Shown here: in pieces, positions 9,062 through 18,663 of the stretch
How positions within the stretch are numbered: position 1 is the stretch's first letter
How the letters are laid out: each line of letters opens with the position of its first letter
Source of the DNA: Cellvibrio polysaccharolyticus
Lineage (GTDB): Bacteria > Pseudomonadota > Gammaproteobacteria > Pseudomonadales > Cellvibrionaceae
Length of the DNA stretch: 64,000 nucleotides
Direction of reading: 5' to 3'
Assembly: GCF_015182315.1 (NCBI RefSeq)
Contig: NZ_PRDL01000001.1
Coordinates: 1,736,001-1,800,000, forward strand
Notes under the pieces: model-generated
Databases searched by the model: none
What the model was told of the DNA's origin: nothing
Seen by the model: only the letters and a program-made list of their open reading frames with translations
Translations under genes and position numbers: made by a program

Positions 9062-11044
9062 ATGACGTTTACTTTTACTAAAAAGCGCCTGCCGCTTTTT
9101 GCTGCGCTCGCAGCCACCCTGGCGGCAGGTTTGACAGCCTGCGCACCGGTAGAAAAAAGCACTGGCAACGAAACAACCGCTGCGCGACAAATGGAGTTTC
9201 TGGATGCCGGGCTCATCGCGGTACCGGCAGAAAACGGCGTGCTGGTATCCTGGCGCAAACGGTATGACGATGCCGATAATCAACTTATTGATATCTACCG
9301 TGATGGTAAAAAAATTACCGCGCAACCCTTAATCGGTAAAACGTCATTTTTCGATACCCGTGGTGGTGCAGGTGCAAATTATGAGATACGTGCTGGCCAG
9401 AAAAAGCTGGCAAATACCAACGCCTGGCAGCAACCCTTTTTATCCATTCCTATCACCCCGCCAGCAGACGGTGTAACACCGGACGGAAAAAGCTATTCCT
9501 ACACCGCAAACGATGTCAGCGTGGGGGATCTGGATGGTGACGGCCAATACGAAATCATCCTGAAATGGGACCCGACCAACGCCAAAGACAACGCTTTTGG
9601 CGGTTATACCGGCAATGTTTTTATCGACGCCTACACGCTGGAAGGTGACCGTCTGTGGCGAATTGACCTGGGTAAAAATATTCGCGCCGGTGCCCACTAC
9701 ACACAATTTATGGTGTACGACTTTGATGGTGATGGTCGCGCTGAAATCGCCATGAAAACCGCCGATGGTACGGTAGATGGCAAAGGGCAGGTTATTGGTG
9801 ATGCCACCGCTGATTGGGTAAGTCACGGTGGGGAAACCGAAGTACGCGATCGTACCGGTTCGCTGGTAACACCCGATGGCCGTTTACTGGGCCAATTACA
9901 GGGGCGCATTCTTTCCGGGCCGGAATATTTTTCAGTCTTTGATGGCAGAACCGGCGCGGCACTCGACACTGTACCTTATATTCCTCAGCGCGCACCGGGT
10001 AATGACAACCCGACGATAGATGAGATGAAAAGTATCTGGGGCGATGGCTACGGCAACCGCTCCGAGCGCTATCTGGCCGGCGTCGCTTATCTGGATGGTG
10101 AACGCCCCAGCGTGATTATGGCGCGTGGCTATTACGCACGCTCCGTTATCGCCGCCTATGATTTTCGCGATGGAAAAATTTCCACCCGTTGGGTATTTGA
10201 CTCTGCTGCACCGGGAATATCCAAAGACTATTCCGGGCAGGGCAACCATCAACTTTCTGTAGCGGATATTGATGGCGATGGTAAAGACGAAATCATTTAC
10301 GGCTCCATAGCGATTGACCACGATGGTTCACCCAAATGGACCACCGCTCTGCGTCATGGCGATGCCATGCACGTATCCAACCTTGACCCCACCCGTCCCG
10401 GTTTGGAATCCTTCGGTGTGTATGAGGATATTCGTGGTAATGGTGGTATAGGTTCGGCATTGATCAGTCTGGAGGATGGCAGAATCCTCTGGAGCAAACC
10501 GGCTGACAAGGATACCGGTCGTGGCGTTGCGGTAGATATTGACCCACGTCATCCGGGTGCAGAAGTATGGGCAGCCAATTCTGAAAAATTATTCAATATT
10601 AAAGGTGAAGAAATTGCACCGGTTCGCCCCAGGCAAATGAATTTCGCCGTCTGGTGGGACGGTGATTTGTTGCGTGAATTGCTCGACGGTAACACCATTT
10701 ACAAATGGGATTGGAATAATAATGTTGCGGTTCCATTGATGGTGGCCGAAGGCGCAACATCCAATAACGGCACCAAAGCGACTCCGGCATTGTCCGCTGA
10801 TATTTTCGGTGACTGGCGCGAAGAGGTAATTTTACGTGCAGAAGATAATCGCTCGCTGCGTATTTATTCCACTGCGATTCCTACCGATTATGCCTTCACA
10901 ACCTTGATGCACGATCCGCAGTACCGCCTTGCGGTGGCCTGGCAGAACACCGCTTACAACCAGCCACCACACCCGGGGTTTTATTTGGGGGAAGGGATGG
11001 AGAAGCCTGAAAAGCCGGTTTTGAAAATTATTAAAGCAGACTAA
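9062..11044 (+). CDS. PL11 rhamnogalacturonan lyase, lipoprotein
   Basis: A 660-residue protein starting with a lipoprotein signal (lipobox ...GLTAC, Cys about 22). The mature part has the PL11 pattern: a short beta domain (GVLVSWRKRYDDAD), then an eight-bladed propeller rich in calcium-type D-x-D-G-D-G loops (VGDLDGDGQYEI, YDFDGDGRAEI, VADIDGDGKDEI). PL11 lyases cleave the rhamnose-galacturonate bond in the rhamnogalacturonan-I backbone by beta-elimination, giving unsaturated ends that GH105 enzymes remove. Membrane anchoring suggests action at the outer membrane or in the periplasm. A GGAGC ribosome site precedes ATG 9062. Co-oriented with the CE12 esterase. Confidence 0.93.
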   Translation: MTFTFTKKRLPLFAALAATLAAGLTACAPVEKSTGNETTAARQMEFLDAGLIAVPAENGVLVSWRKRYDDADNQLIDIYRDGKKITAQPLIGKTSFFDTRGGAGANYEIRAGQKKLANTNAWQQPFLSIPITPPADGVTPDGKSYSYTANDVSVGDLDGDGQYEIILKWDPTNAKDNAFGGYTGNVFIDAYTLEGDRLWRIDLGKNIRAGAHYTQFMVYDFDGDGRAEIAMKTADGTVDGKGQVIGDATADWVSHGGETEVRDRTGSLVTPDGRLLGQLQGRILSGPEYFSVFDGRTGAALDTVPYIPQRAPGNDNPTIDEMKSIWGDGYGNRSERYLAGVAYLDGERPSVIMARGYYARSVIAAYDFRDGKISTRWVFDSAAPGISKDYSGQGNHQLSVADIDGDGKDEIIYGSIAIDHDGSPKWTTALRHGDAMHVSNLDPTRPGLESFGVYEDIRGNGGIGSALISLEDGRILWSKPADKDTGRGVAVDIDPRHPGAEVWAANSEKLFNIKGEEIAPVRPRQMNFAVWWDGDLLRELLDGNTIYKWDWNNNVAVPLMVAEGATSNNGTKATPALSADIFGDWREEVILRAEDNRSLRIYSTAIPTDYAFTTLMHDPQYRLAVAWQNTAYNQPPHPGFYLGEGMEKPEKPVLKIIKAD

Positions 11045-11050
11045 TTTTGG

Positions 11051-11144
11051 GTTATTCGAAAACGCTTAGGTGTCAGGGATGACTCGTCGGAGCTACATGG
11101 ATGTATTTATGCGTTTTTGGAACCTTTATCCTGTCAGCAAACGT
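11051..11144 (-). repeat. Hairpin repeat copy B (degenerate, short form)
   Basis: Core segment AGGGATGACTCGTCGGAGC and GCGTTTTTGGAAC are recognisable; the right outer end CAGCAAACG is present. The left arm is altered (GTTATTCGAAAACGC) and no longer pairs with the right arm (GGAACCTTTATCCTG). Immediately follows the PL11 stop. Confidence 0.65.
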
Positions 11145-11203
11145 ATGATGAAAAACAGAGATTGCGGGTTTTATTTATAGTATTCGCCAGTCTGTCCGCT
11201 TTC

Positions 11204-11297
11204 CCTTACGTTATTTGTTTCAAAATCGCATGAATACTTCCCTGTAGCTCTATCGAGTCATCCCTGACTCGACAGTTTTGAAACAAATAACGTAAGG
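11204..11297 (+). repeat. Hairpin repeat copy C (short form)
   Basis: Perfect 22-bp inverted repeat: 11204-11225 with 11276-11297. The core (CGCATGAATAC, CTGTAGCTC, CGAGTCATCCCTGACTCGAC) matches the other copies, in the orientation opposite to copy B. Arm sequence is unlike every other copy. Confidence 0.8.
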
Positions 11298-11351
11298 AAA
11301 AGCTGCTTTTGTACGCATAGGAAATTTTCTAAAAGCTTTAAATCACCGCTG

Positions 11352-11378
11352 AGGCCGACCACCAGAGTCGGCCTTTTT
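11352..11378 (+). terminator. Terminator hairpin between convergent PL11 and GH105 units
   Basis: Arms 11352-11359 and 11367-11374 form an 8-bp GC-rich stem followed by TTTTTA on the plus strand; on the minus strand it is preceded by As, so plus-strand termination is favoured. Confidence 0.75.
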
Positions 11379-11385
11379 AGAAAAA

Positions 11386-12750
11386 CTACAGCGGATATTT
11401 TGGCGCATCTACCATCGGGTCGAAAGCCAGTTCCTTCACCGCGGCGTGTTCGGCATTGCGACGATCATACTCGCGAATCTGATCGGGTGTAGCATTAACC
11501 GGGTGCGGTGTTATCACGATATCGCTGGCGTGATACTCAAACGCTGGCGGGGTTTTTACCGGCTTGGGCAAATTGCTAACCGGATCATTCAACTTCGCCA
11601 TCTCAAGCCCTGCCAAAATATAACCACCCGACGAATAAAGTGTTGTTGCCTCGCGTCGTGTCGGCACCGGTTGATCGCCGGCAGTCTGTACCTGGCCAAG
11701 AATACCATTAGGTAAAATATACTGGTTAAGCCCGTTCCAGCCTTTCAGTGCATGCGGCAAATAGGTTTTGCGATCGAGAATGCCGTGGTTGATGCCGAAC
11801 GCCAGTGCGTAAGTAAAAAATGCTGTGCCAGAGGTTTCTGCTTCCGGGTAGGCTTCCAAATCCAGCAAACTGGCTCGCCATAAACCATCCGGTTGTTGCA
11901 AGGTTATCAAACGAGCAACCATCTCCTGAAACAAGGCGACATATTTAGGCCGCGACGGATAATCCGCAGGCATGGATTCCAGAATACGAGCTATACCCGC
12001 AACCACCCAGCCCTGGCCTCGCGACCAGAAAATTTGCTGGTTGTTGGCAGAGCGGCGCTCGATAAAGCGTTCGTCGCGAGCGAAGAGATGTTCTTTTTTA
12101 TCGTAAAGGCGGTCGTAAACTCGCCAGAACTGTACATCCATCGCATCAATATATTTTGCATCGCCGGTAATAGCAGACATTTGCGTCAGCACCGGTGGTG
12201 CCATAAACAGGGCATCGCACCACCACCAAACGAGGCGTTTTGGTGCTGGCGTTAATGTCAGGTAGGGCAATGTGTAATCAAGCCGCTGCTGCAATGGCAT
12301 GAGTACACCGGGCAAACCGGTGTGAAGATAAATGGACTGGTACAAGTCACCAATCGCCTGGTCGTCGGCATTGATTAAATTAACCGGGGCGCTATTGCCC
12401 TGATGGGCATAGTTGAAACGTTTGGCAACCGCGAGGTTGTAATCGAGAACTTCCGGCACGTTGGCGGCTTCAACCAGTTTGGCGGTGCCCACGAAAAAGG
12501 TGGCAGAAATCCAGTTGGTGTTGATGCCACGTTTTCCCGGGCCGGGGTTTTGTTCTACGTCTTTGAGGCGATTAACTTCGGCCAGCGCCAGTTTTTCTAC
12601 CGCGTCCATCACCTGCTTTTTATCCGGAATGGCAGTTTGGGCAGTGGCTGTGGTCGCTTGTGGCGAAGTTGCCGCATGAACATGTAGCGGTGAGATTGCA
12701 CCGCCCAGCGATAGCATAATTATTAAACCCGACAGCTTTTTTAGACGCAT
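11386..12750 (-). CDS. GH105 family glycoside hydrolase, exported
   Basis: A 454-residue protein with a signal peptide (MRLKKLSGLIIMLSLGGAIS..., cleavage near HVHAA). GH88/GH105 motifs include WWCDALFMAPPVL (conserved Asp) and IFWSRGQGWVVAG. It probably removes unsaturated uronic acid from lyase products in the periplasm, complementing the cytoplasmic GH105 at 5799. I start at ATG 12750, preceded by AGGTGG at good spacing; a GTG three codons upstream is possible. The C-terminal 60 residues are proline-rich and less typical. It lies 41 bases downstream of the PL22 lyase gene on the same strand, suggesting an operon. Confidence 0.85.
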   Translation of the reverse strand: MRLKKLSGLIIMLSLGGAISPLHVHAATSPQATTATAQTAIPDKKQVMDAVEKLALAEVNRLKDVEQNPGPGKRGINTNWISATFFVGTAKLVEAANVPEVLDYNLAVAKRFNYAHQGNSAPVNLINADDQAIGDLYQSIYLHTGLPGVLMPLQQRLDYTLPYLTLTPAPKRLVWWWCDALFMAPPVLTQMSAITGDAKYIDAMDVQFWRVYDRLYDKKEHLFARDERFIERRSANNQQIFWSRGQGWVVAGIARILESMPADYPSRPKYVALFQEMVARLITLQQPDGLWRASLLDLEAYPEAETSGTAFFTYALAFGINHGILDRKTYLPHALKGWNGLNQYILPNGILGQVQTAGDQPVPTRREATTLYSSGGYILAGLEMAKLNDPVSNLPKPVKTPPAFEYHASDIVITPHPVNATPDQIREYDRRNAEHAAVKELAFDPMVDAPKYPL

Positions 12751-12791
12751 AAAATCCACCTGTTATGTTATAGGTTGGTAAACGGGATATT

Positions 12792-14168
12792 TCACAAAAC
12801 TACGGCATAGGTATGAATTGGTCCGTGCATATTGGAGCGGAATACGAGGTATTTATTATCGGGAGAGAATTGAATATTGGGTTCGACACGGTAATCGTGC
12901 TGGCTCATATCCACCAGCCTGGTACTTTTCAGTTTGCCTGGTCGAATCAGTTCTGCTGCATTGGGTGCGCTGACAGCGATGTCTTCGATAATTTGCGGTT
13001 CAAAAAGGTAGAGATATTTTCCGTCTTCAGCACGGGCAACCATTTCATGGTCGCCACCATCACCGGCCAGCAGTTTTCCATCTTGCGATATTTGAAAGTG
13101 TACCGACCATTCGTTGCGCTCCATGTGGTACCAGATGCGCTTGCCAGTTTCCAGGTGGTAGGTCGCCAGCCAGAAATCTTCACCGCGTGGTGTTTGCAGG
13201 TCGTAATAAATCGTTTTTCCGTCAAAGGAAAAAAACTCATGGCCGGCGATTTCCATGTTCATTCGTCGGGTATGAATGCTTTGTTTGTTACTGCCATCGG
13301 TGCGAATGGTCCAGATTCTATCCACCATATGCCAGGGGCCTTCATGGCAGTACATCAGCTGCTGCGGGTCGGTGGGCGAAAATTGAACGTGGTTTAACCA
13401 GTCAGTGGATTGGGTAACAACCTTGCGCTCACCGGTTTCGATGTTGATGGTGAAAATTTCCATGGGAATATTTTGTGCCAGCCGGTCAGCCATGCGCAGC
13501 TCTTTGGCATCGGCAAAACTGAGCGGTTTTCCATCCTTGCCTATGGCATTGTAACCGCCGTCGGTGTTAGCGACTTGTTTGCCGGGTTGCAGTGCAAACA
13601 GACGCGTGGCATAAGCACCGGCCATCAGTGTGTCGTCGGCATTGACGGTGGTAATGAATCCTTTTTCGAAGATGCCGATAAATTTTTCCTTGCCGCTGGG
13701 GATATCAATAGCGTAGTACTCAATATTATCGAACAGGTTGTTATTGTCTTTCTCCCGCGGTTCGCCAATCGTTTTTCTCGCGTAACACACCGCTTTGCTG
13801 CGAGATACCATAATGACTTCATACTTGCCTTTGGCCAGCAAGGTGTTTTTTTGCTGTTGGAAATCATATAAACCAATACCGGATGGCGTATTCATCACCA
13901 TGTAGCGGCCATCATGGGTAAAGGCGTTGTCATGGAAATAGAGCGAGCGGGAGTTATCTTCTTCGGAAAGGCGAAGGATTTTTTTACCGCTAATCGGGTC
14001 AGTCCACCGGGTCGGGATAACAGATGGTTTTCCGGTTTCCGGTGTAGTGGGTTTTGATGTGCCAGTTTCTGAAGCCGCCAGGGTCTTATTGCCCAGCATT
14101 AAAGCAGCACTGCCAATAGCAGAAGAAATTAATAGCTGTCGTCTTTTCAGGGAAGGGTTTTTATGCAT
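12792..14168 (-). CDS. PL22 oligogalacturonate lyase with Tat signal
   Basis: A 458-residue propeller protein. The N-terminus has a twin-arginine-type signal (LKRRQLLISS followed by a hydrophobic stretch and an Ala-rich cleavage region). The mature part carries PL22 hallmarks: WTDPISGKKILRLS, NHVQFSPTDP, the CHEGPW histidine, AGHEFFSFDGKTIYYD and EWSVHFQIS, which correspond to the catalytic and metal-binding histidines and glutamine known in this family. It splits short galacturonides to unsaturated monomers. Export is unusual because characterised family members act in the cytoplasm. ATG 14168 has an AGGAAA ribosome site. RhaT lies 50 bases downstream. Confidence 0.88.
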   Translation of the reverse strand: MHKNPSLKRRQLLISSAIGSAALMLGNKTLAASETGTSKPTTPETGKPSVIPTRWTDPISGKKILRLSEEDNSRSLYFHDNAFTHDGRYMVMNTPSGIGLYDFQQQKNTLLAKGKYEVIMVSRSKAVCYARKTIGEPREKDNNNLFDNIEYYAIDIPSGKEKFIGIFEKGFITTVNADDTLMAGAYATRLFALQPGKQVANTDGGYNAIGKDGKPLSFADAKELRMADRLAQNIPMEIFTINIETGERKVVTQSTDWLNHVQFSPTDPQQLMYCHEGPWHMVDRIWTIRTDGSNKQSIHTRRMNMEIAGHEFFSFDGKTIYYDLQTPRGEDFWLATYHLETGKRIWYHMERNEWSVHFQISQDGKLLAGDGGDHEMVARAEDGKYLYLFEPQIIEDIAVSAPNAAELIRPGKLKSTRLVDMSQHDYRVEPNIQFSPDNKYLVFRSNMHGPIHTYAVVL

Positions 14169-14218
14169 AAAATTTTCCTGTCAGTCGAAGTGTATGTTTG
14201 TCAGGTCAGAAGCTATTT

Positions 14219-15283
14219 TTAAGTTAGAGAGTTGCCGTAGCCAATAACCACGGTAGAACCCACTAAAAAGGCCAGCCCGGTAAAAACATAGGCCAGTGTC
14301 TTTTTGCTGGAGCCTTTCCACTCGCTTAAGGCAAAGCCCCACAATGATGAAAAAATAATGATGGATGCCATGTGCAGGGTCCAGGAGGAAAAACCGTATT
14401 CTCCCATCTGACTTTCGCCCATGACATAAAAGAAGAATTGAAAATACCAGGTAACTCCGGCGATAGCACACCACAACAGATTCCAGCCACTGCTGGCGAC
14501 CCGGTTGGCTTTGCTATCCTGGCGGGGTTTTAATATTTCACGCGCGGTTTTGTTTCTGCGAATTAAATAAGCGCACCAGATAAGGTTGGTAATGGTGCCG
14601 CCAATCAGCACAATACAAATAACGGGCAAGCCTTTAAACAACTGATGGGTGCCAGCGGCGGCTGACAGTTCGGCAATGGGCGCTCCGGCAGCGATGCCAA
14701 AGGCAAAGCAGGAAGACATCAGCCCGCAAAAAAGGGCAATCCAGAGTCCCTTTTTCAGATCAAATTCAGCAATATTTTTTTGGCGTTCTTCCGGAGAGCT
14801 TTCTTTTTCTTTGTTGATGCCACCAGCGCCGACAATGGCAATACCAATAAGACACATCACCAGCCCGAGCATGACGATTTTCCCGTGAGTGGTCGGTAAA
14901 ACCTCGGTAAAAAAAGTGCCTTGTACTATCGGCGGTACGATGGTGCCGAAAAAAGCACACAATCCCAGCGCAACCGCCATGCCTAATGACAAACCCAGGT
15001 AACGCATGGTCAAACCGAACGTCAGGCCGCCCATACCCCACAAAAGACCATAAAACACGCACAGTAAAAGCGTTTCGCTATTCGCTGCGGCGATAACGCC
15101 GAATAAATTTTCGGTGCGAAAAAATGCAAAAATCCAGGGCGCCAGCACCCAGGAAAACAACCCGCCAATCAGCCAGTAAATTTCCCATGACCAGCCACGC
15201 ACTTTGCGAAAAGGCACATAAAAACTGGCTGAAGCCAAACCGCCGAGCCAATGAAATAAAACACCTAATAATGGATTTGACAT
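14219..15283 (-). CDS. rhaT: L-rhamnose-proton symporter RhaT
   Basis: A 354-residue inner-membrane protein with about ten hydrophobic segments. The N-terminal signature (FHWLGGLASASFYVPFRKVR followed by GWSWEIYWL) and GMGGLTFGLTMRYLG are characteristic of RhaT. It imports L-rhamnose with a proton. The gene is in the same orientation as the PL22 and GH105 genes downstream and the second TonB receptor lies upstream of it, consistent with rhamnose released in the periplasm. The ribosome site is weak. Confidence 0.93.
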   Translation of the reverse strand: MSNPLLGVLFHWLGGLASASFYVPFRKVRGWSWEIYWLIGGLFSWVLAPWIFAFFRTENLFGVIAAANSETLLLCVFYGLLWGMGGLTFGLTMRYLGLSLGMAVALGLCAFFGTIVPPIVQGTFFTEVLPTTHGKIVMLGLVMCLIGIAIVGAGGINKEKESSPEERQKNIAEFDLKKGLWIALFCGLMSSCFAFGIAAGAPIAELSAAAGTHQLFKGLPVICIVLIGGTITNLIWCAYLIRRNKTAREILKPRQDSKANRVASSGWNLLWCAIAGVTWYFQFFFYVMGESQMGEYGFSSWTLHMASIIIFSSLWGFALSEWKGSSKKTLAYVFTGLAFLVGSTVVIGYGNSLT

Positions 15284-15513
15284 AGAAGACGACTCATCAT
15301 GGTTTTTATTTGAAGAAACTGTTTTTTATGTTCACTGCGCGATCCCTGAAGAGTGATTAAAAACCTGTACCGGAGGACATAATCGGGTGTTAAGCCAATT
15401 TTGAGCAAAGCAATAGCGACCAACCCTGTGTAGCGGTTAGTGGATGTAAGCGTTGAGGGAGAAAAAAGCTGCCGGATGTATCCGGCAGCCAAAGACCCAG
15501 GGTTGAAACAGTT

Positions 15514-18429
15514 TTAGAAGCGAGCAGTTACGCCCACGGTGAAGGTGCGGCCAATACGGGTTTCGAACAAAGTATCCTGGCGCACACTGTCGATATACAA
15601 GGTATTGCGTTCATCCGTGAGGTTTTGTGCTTCAAGAATCAGCGTGACATTGCTGGTCAGGTTGTAAGACGCAGAGGCATCGACGAACAAGGTTGATTTG
15701 TTGCCCAGTACGTCACTGTCGTTACCGCCAGATGGAATGGAACGCAAATAACCGGAGCGGTAGCTACCTGTGGTACGGATGCTGAAATCGTCTTTTTCGT
15801 AGTAAAGCGTGGCGCTGGCGGCATCCTTGGACAAACCGATCAAATCGTTGGTTGTAGTCAGGGTGGGTACGCCATTGGCACTCTGCAACACATAATTAAT
15901 GTCAGAGGTTACGTGGGTGTAGTTTGCCAGCAGGCCAAAGTCTTGCCAGAAACCCGGCAGGAAAGTGAACGGCAACTGCATGTTCAATTCAACACCTTTC
16001 AGCGGACCGCCCGGGGTGTTGGTAGAACGCATTACCGTAAACAAATCCGCAGGTGTTGCAGAAGAACCTTCCAGCAAGGTGTTAGGCAGGCCGAGTTCAG
16101 AGTAGGGCACCAGACTTGAGATAGACTGAATGTAGGTATCAATATCTTTTTCGAAGTAAGCAACTGATGCCAGCGCACCTTCGTTGAAATACCACTCCAG
16201 AGAAGCGTCGTAGGTTTTTGCACGAATCGCTTCGAGGAACGGGTTACCAATGCTGCCGGTACGAGTAGTCGCGTTCACAGAACCGCTCGGAATCAGTACG
16301 CCGAGGTCAGGACGTGAAATCACTTCTGCAAAAGACAAACGGGCAAGCAGCGACGGGTTGATTTCAATAACCACGTTGGCAGATGGCAACAGGTCATCAT
16401 AAGTACGATCTACCGCAACCGGTAAGGCAACCGTCGGGTATTTGGAGCCGGCGGGTGCAGCAGTGGGCACGAAGCCTACGCTGTGCTGATCGGTTTCTAC
16501 ATAACGAACGCCCACATCACCACGAATCGGCATGGCCAGATCTTCGAAGCGGAATTCAGTCATCAGGTAAGCGCTGTTGATGGTTTCCTTAACCTCGGGA
16601 GACTGAGCACCACACTCGGCGCCGCACCATTCGAAATCGTTAAAGCCAACCGCTTGTTTCCATTTTTCGTGATCAACACCCACATAATTGCCCAGGGTAT
16701 TGGAGCCCAGTTTGTCATTTACGCCTTTAACAATACGGGTAAAGTCACTGACGCTTACGCCAGCCGGCAGATTGCGAGTGGCGGTGTAGGAAGGAGCCAG
16801 TTGTTGGGTACGAACTTTGTAATCACTTACACGGTGCTGCGCACCAAATTTGATTTTAAATGCGTCGGTTGCCTGCCATCCGAAATTTACACCGGCGGTG
16901 GTATTTTCAGTGGTGCGGCTTGAACTGCCGATATTCCAGTTGCCCAATACTGTACCGTCAGACAAGCCGGCGGCGTATTGGAAATTGTTCGGGTTGGCGA
17001 CATCAATACCGTAACTCAAAATTGGAATGTTGCCACCGTTACGGAAATCAATGGAGTAGTTGTCGGTATCGACCGCATCCAGGTTTACGGTTAAACGCTC
17101 AAGGTTTTCCAGTTCGGATTTTGAACGGCCAATCAAACCGGTCACTTCAAAGGTATCGCTGAACTGATGAGAGAAACTCAGGTTGATTTGTTCAACGGTG
17201 GTGGTGAATCTGTCTACCAGGCTTTCAGAGCGCAAATCCACACCATCAAACAAACCGTATACCAGCGAACCGTTGGCATTTACTTCCAGCTCTTTGATAG
17301 ACATCATCGGCTGGCCGTTGTTGTTGGCGTTACGGGCGAGTGACAGTGCATCAATATAGTTATCGCGACGTACCACATCGTAGCGGGAGAAAAGGCCATC
17401 GAGCGCAACGTTGGTGCGATCGGTAGGTTGCCATTCCAGTGTCACGCTACCGCCGCTACGCTCGGCATCCTGTTCGGAGTTCAGGTAACGCGGAATACGC
17501 GGCATAAATACACCACCGCCAGGCTGACCGGAAACACCGGTAAGTGAGCGCCACAAATCATAGGCTTCAGCACTGCCGGTACGCGGGTTGCCGGTGCTAC
17601 AGTTCAATTCATCTGCGCCTTTTGCGGCATTGTTGGCTGGAACCTGAGTGCCGGTATAACCAACCGGAGAACAAAAACCGCCGTTTACATAACCTGGTAA
17701 AATGTTTACTGCAGAGTAACCCACTTCACGAATATTACGTTCGGAGTGAGCGACAGAAACCAGTACGCCGATGGTGTCATCAGCAAATTTTTTGGCAATC
17801 AAACCGGAAATACGCGGGTCGGTTGATTCGCTGATTTCGTTATACACACCACGCAAGGTACCGGTTGCGGTAAATTCGTCTTTGAAAGAAAGTGGTCTTG
17901 GCGCTTTGATGTCTACGGTAGCACCCAGCGAGCCTTCTTCTACATCGGCGCTGGGGGTTTTACGTACGGTAAGATCAGAGAAAATTTCAGAAGGGAAAAC
18001 GTTAAAGTCAAAGCCGCGGCCACTGTTGCCCGCGCCGTAAATGTCAGATGAACCGGTTTGTGAAGCGCCTTCCATGCCATTGATTCGCACACGCGTAAAG
18101 GTGGAGCCGAGACCGCGCACGGAAATATTTTTACCTTCGCCGCCGTCCCCGCGCGACAGTGCTACACCGGGAATCCGCTGCATGGATTCAGCCAGGTTGG
18201 AATCAGGGAATTTACCAATATCTTCGGAAACAATACTGTCGATGGCTGCTGTGTTTTCACGTTTCTGGTTCAACGCTGTGTTCAGCGATGCCCGGAAACC
18301 GGTGACCACCACTTCTTCAACGCTATCGCTCGCCGAAGTTGTTTGAGCCTGAACAGAAGTACCGCTGATAGCAACCGCCGTCAGGATAGACCAGGCAAGC
18401 GGATTGATTCTGAATGATGCGTGTTTCAT
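15514..18429 (-). CDS. TonB-dependent receptor, carbohydrate type
   Basis: A 971-residue outer-membrane receptor. Signal peptide ends near VQAQT; TonB-box-like EEVVVTGF follows; the plug (about 40-200) has DIGKFPDSNLAESMQRIPG and SVRGLGSTF, and the barrel ends in VGVTARF. Same TIGR01782-like architecture as the receptor at 958 but clearly a different paralogue. AGGATCC precedes ATG 18429. A tandem ATGATTGA operator lies 110-127 bases upstream. The ligand is probably a rhamnogalacturonan or galactan fragment (inference from context). Confidence 0.9.
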   Translation of the reverse strand: MKHASFRINPLAWSILTAVAISGTSVQAQTTSASDSVEEVVVTGFRASLNTALNQKRENTAAIDSIVSEDIGKFPDSNLAESMQRIPGVALSRGDGGEGKNISVRGLGSTFTRVRINGMEGASQTGSSDIYGAGNSGRGFDFNVFPSEIFSDLTVRKTPSADVEEGSLGATVDIKAPRPLSFKDEFTATGTLRGVYNEISESTDPRISGLIAKKFADDTIGVLVSVAHSERNIREVGYSAVNILPGYVNGGFCSPVGYTGTQVPANNAAKGADELNCSTGNPRTGSAEAYDLWRSLTGVSGQPGGGVFMPRIPRYLNSEQDAERSGGSVTLEWQPTDRTNVALDGLFSRYDVVRRDNYIDALSLARNANNNGQPMMSIKELEVNANGSLVYGLFDGVDLRSESLVDRFTTTVEQINLSFSHQFSDTFEVTGLIGRSKSELENLERLTVNLDAVDTDNYSIDFRNGGNIPILSYGIDVANPNNFQYAAGLSDGTVLGNWNIGSSSRTTENTTAGVNFGWQATDAFKIKFGAQHRVSDYKVRTQQLAPSYTATRNLPAGVSVSDFTRIVKGVNDKLGSNTLGNYVGVDHEKWKQAVGFNDFEWCGAECGAQSPEVKETINSAYLMTEFRFEDLAMPIRGDVGVRYVETDQHSVGFVPTAAPAGSKYPTVALPVAVDRTYDDLLPSANVVIEINPSLLARLSFAEVISRPDLGVLIPSGSVNATTRTGSIGNPFLEAIRAKTYDASLEWYFNEGALASVAYFEKDIDTYIQSISSLVPYSELGLPNTLLEGSSATPADLFTVMRSTNTPGGPLKGVELNMQLPFTFLPGFWQDFGLLANYTHVTSDINYVLQSANGVPTLTTTNDLIGLSKDAASATLYYEKDDFSIRTTGSYRSGYLRSIPSGGNDSDVLGNKSTLFVDASASYNLTSNVTLILEAQNLTDERNTLYIDSVRQDTLFETRIGRTFTVGVTARF

Positions 18430-18538
18430 GGTGGATCCTTTATTAGATTGAGCTAATTATTATTGGAACGCTTTGATCAAACGACGGAATGAGGAAATTT
18501 CCGCGTTTTGAAAAGACTAATACAACCCGAAAAAGAAA

Positions 18539-18556
18539 ACAATCATTTGCAATCAT
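18539..18556 (-). promoter_or_regulatory. Candidate operator, tandem ATGATTGA motif
   Basis: Minus strand reads ATGATTGC-AA-ATGATTGT, two octamers with a 10-base period, upstream of the second TonB receptor. It is the same arrangement as the sites at 27371, 28609 and 39017. Confidence 0.65.
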
Positions 18557-18619
18557 AATTGTTCTTAATTTGTCACTCAGGGTCATTTTCAATCCGATAA
18601 GGAATAAGCCGAGCCTGGT

Positions 18620-18645
18620 AACCGACAGTCTTTTCACTGTCGGTT
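18620..18645 (-). terminator. Hairpin after CE12 lipoprotein gene
   Basis: A perfect 10-bp stem (18620-18629 with 18636-18645) lies about 20 bases past the CE12 stop codon on the minus strand. No T run follows, so it may be a stabiliser rather than a terminator. Confidence 0.5.
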
Positions 18646-18663
18646 ATATATGCCGCTTAACAA

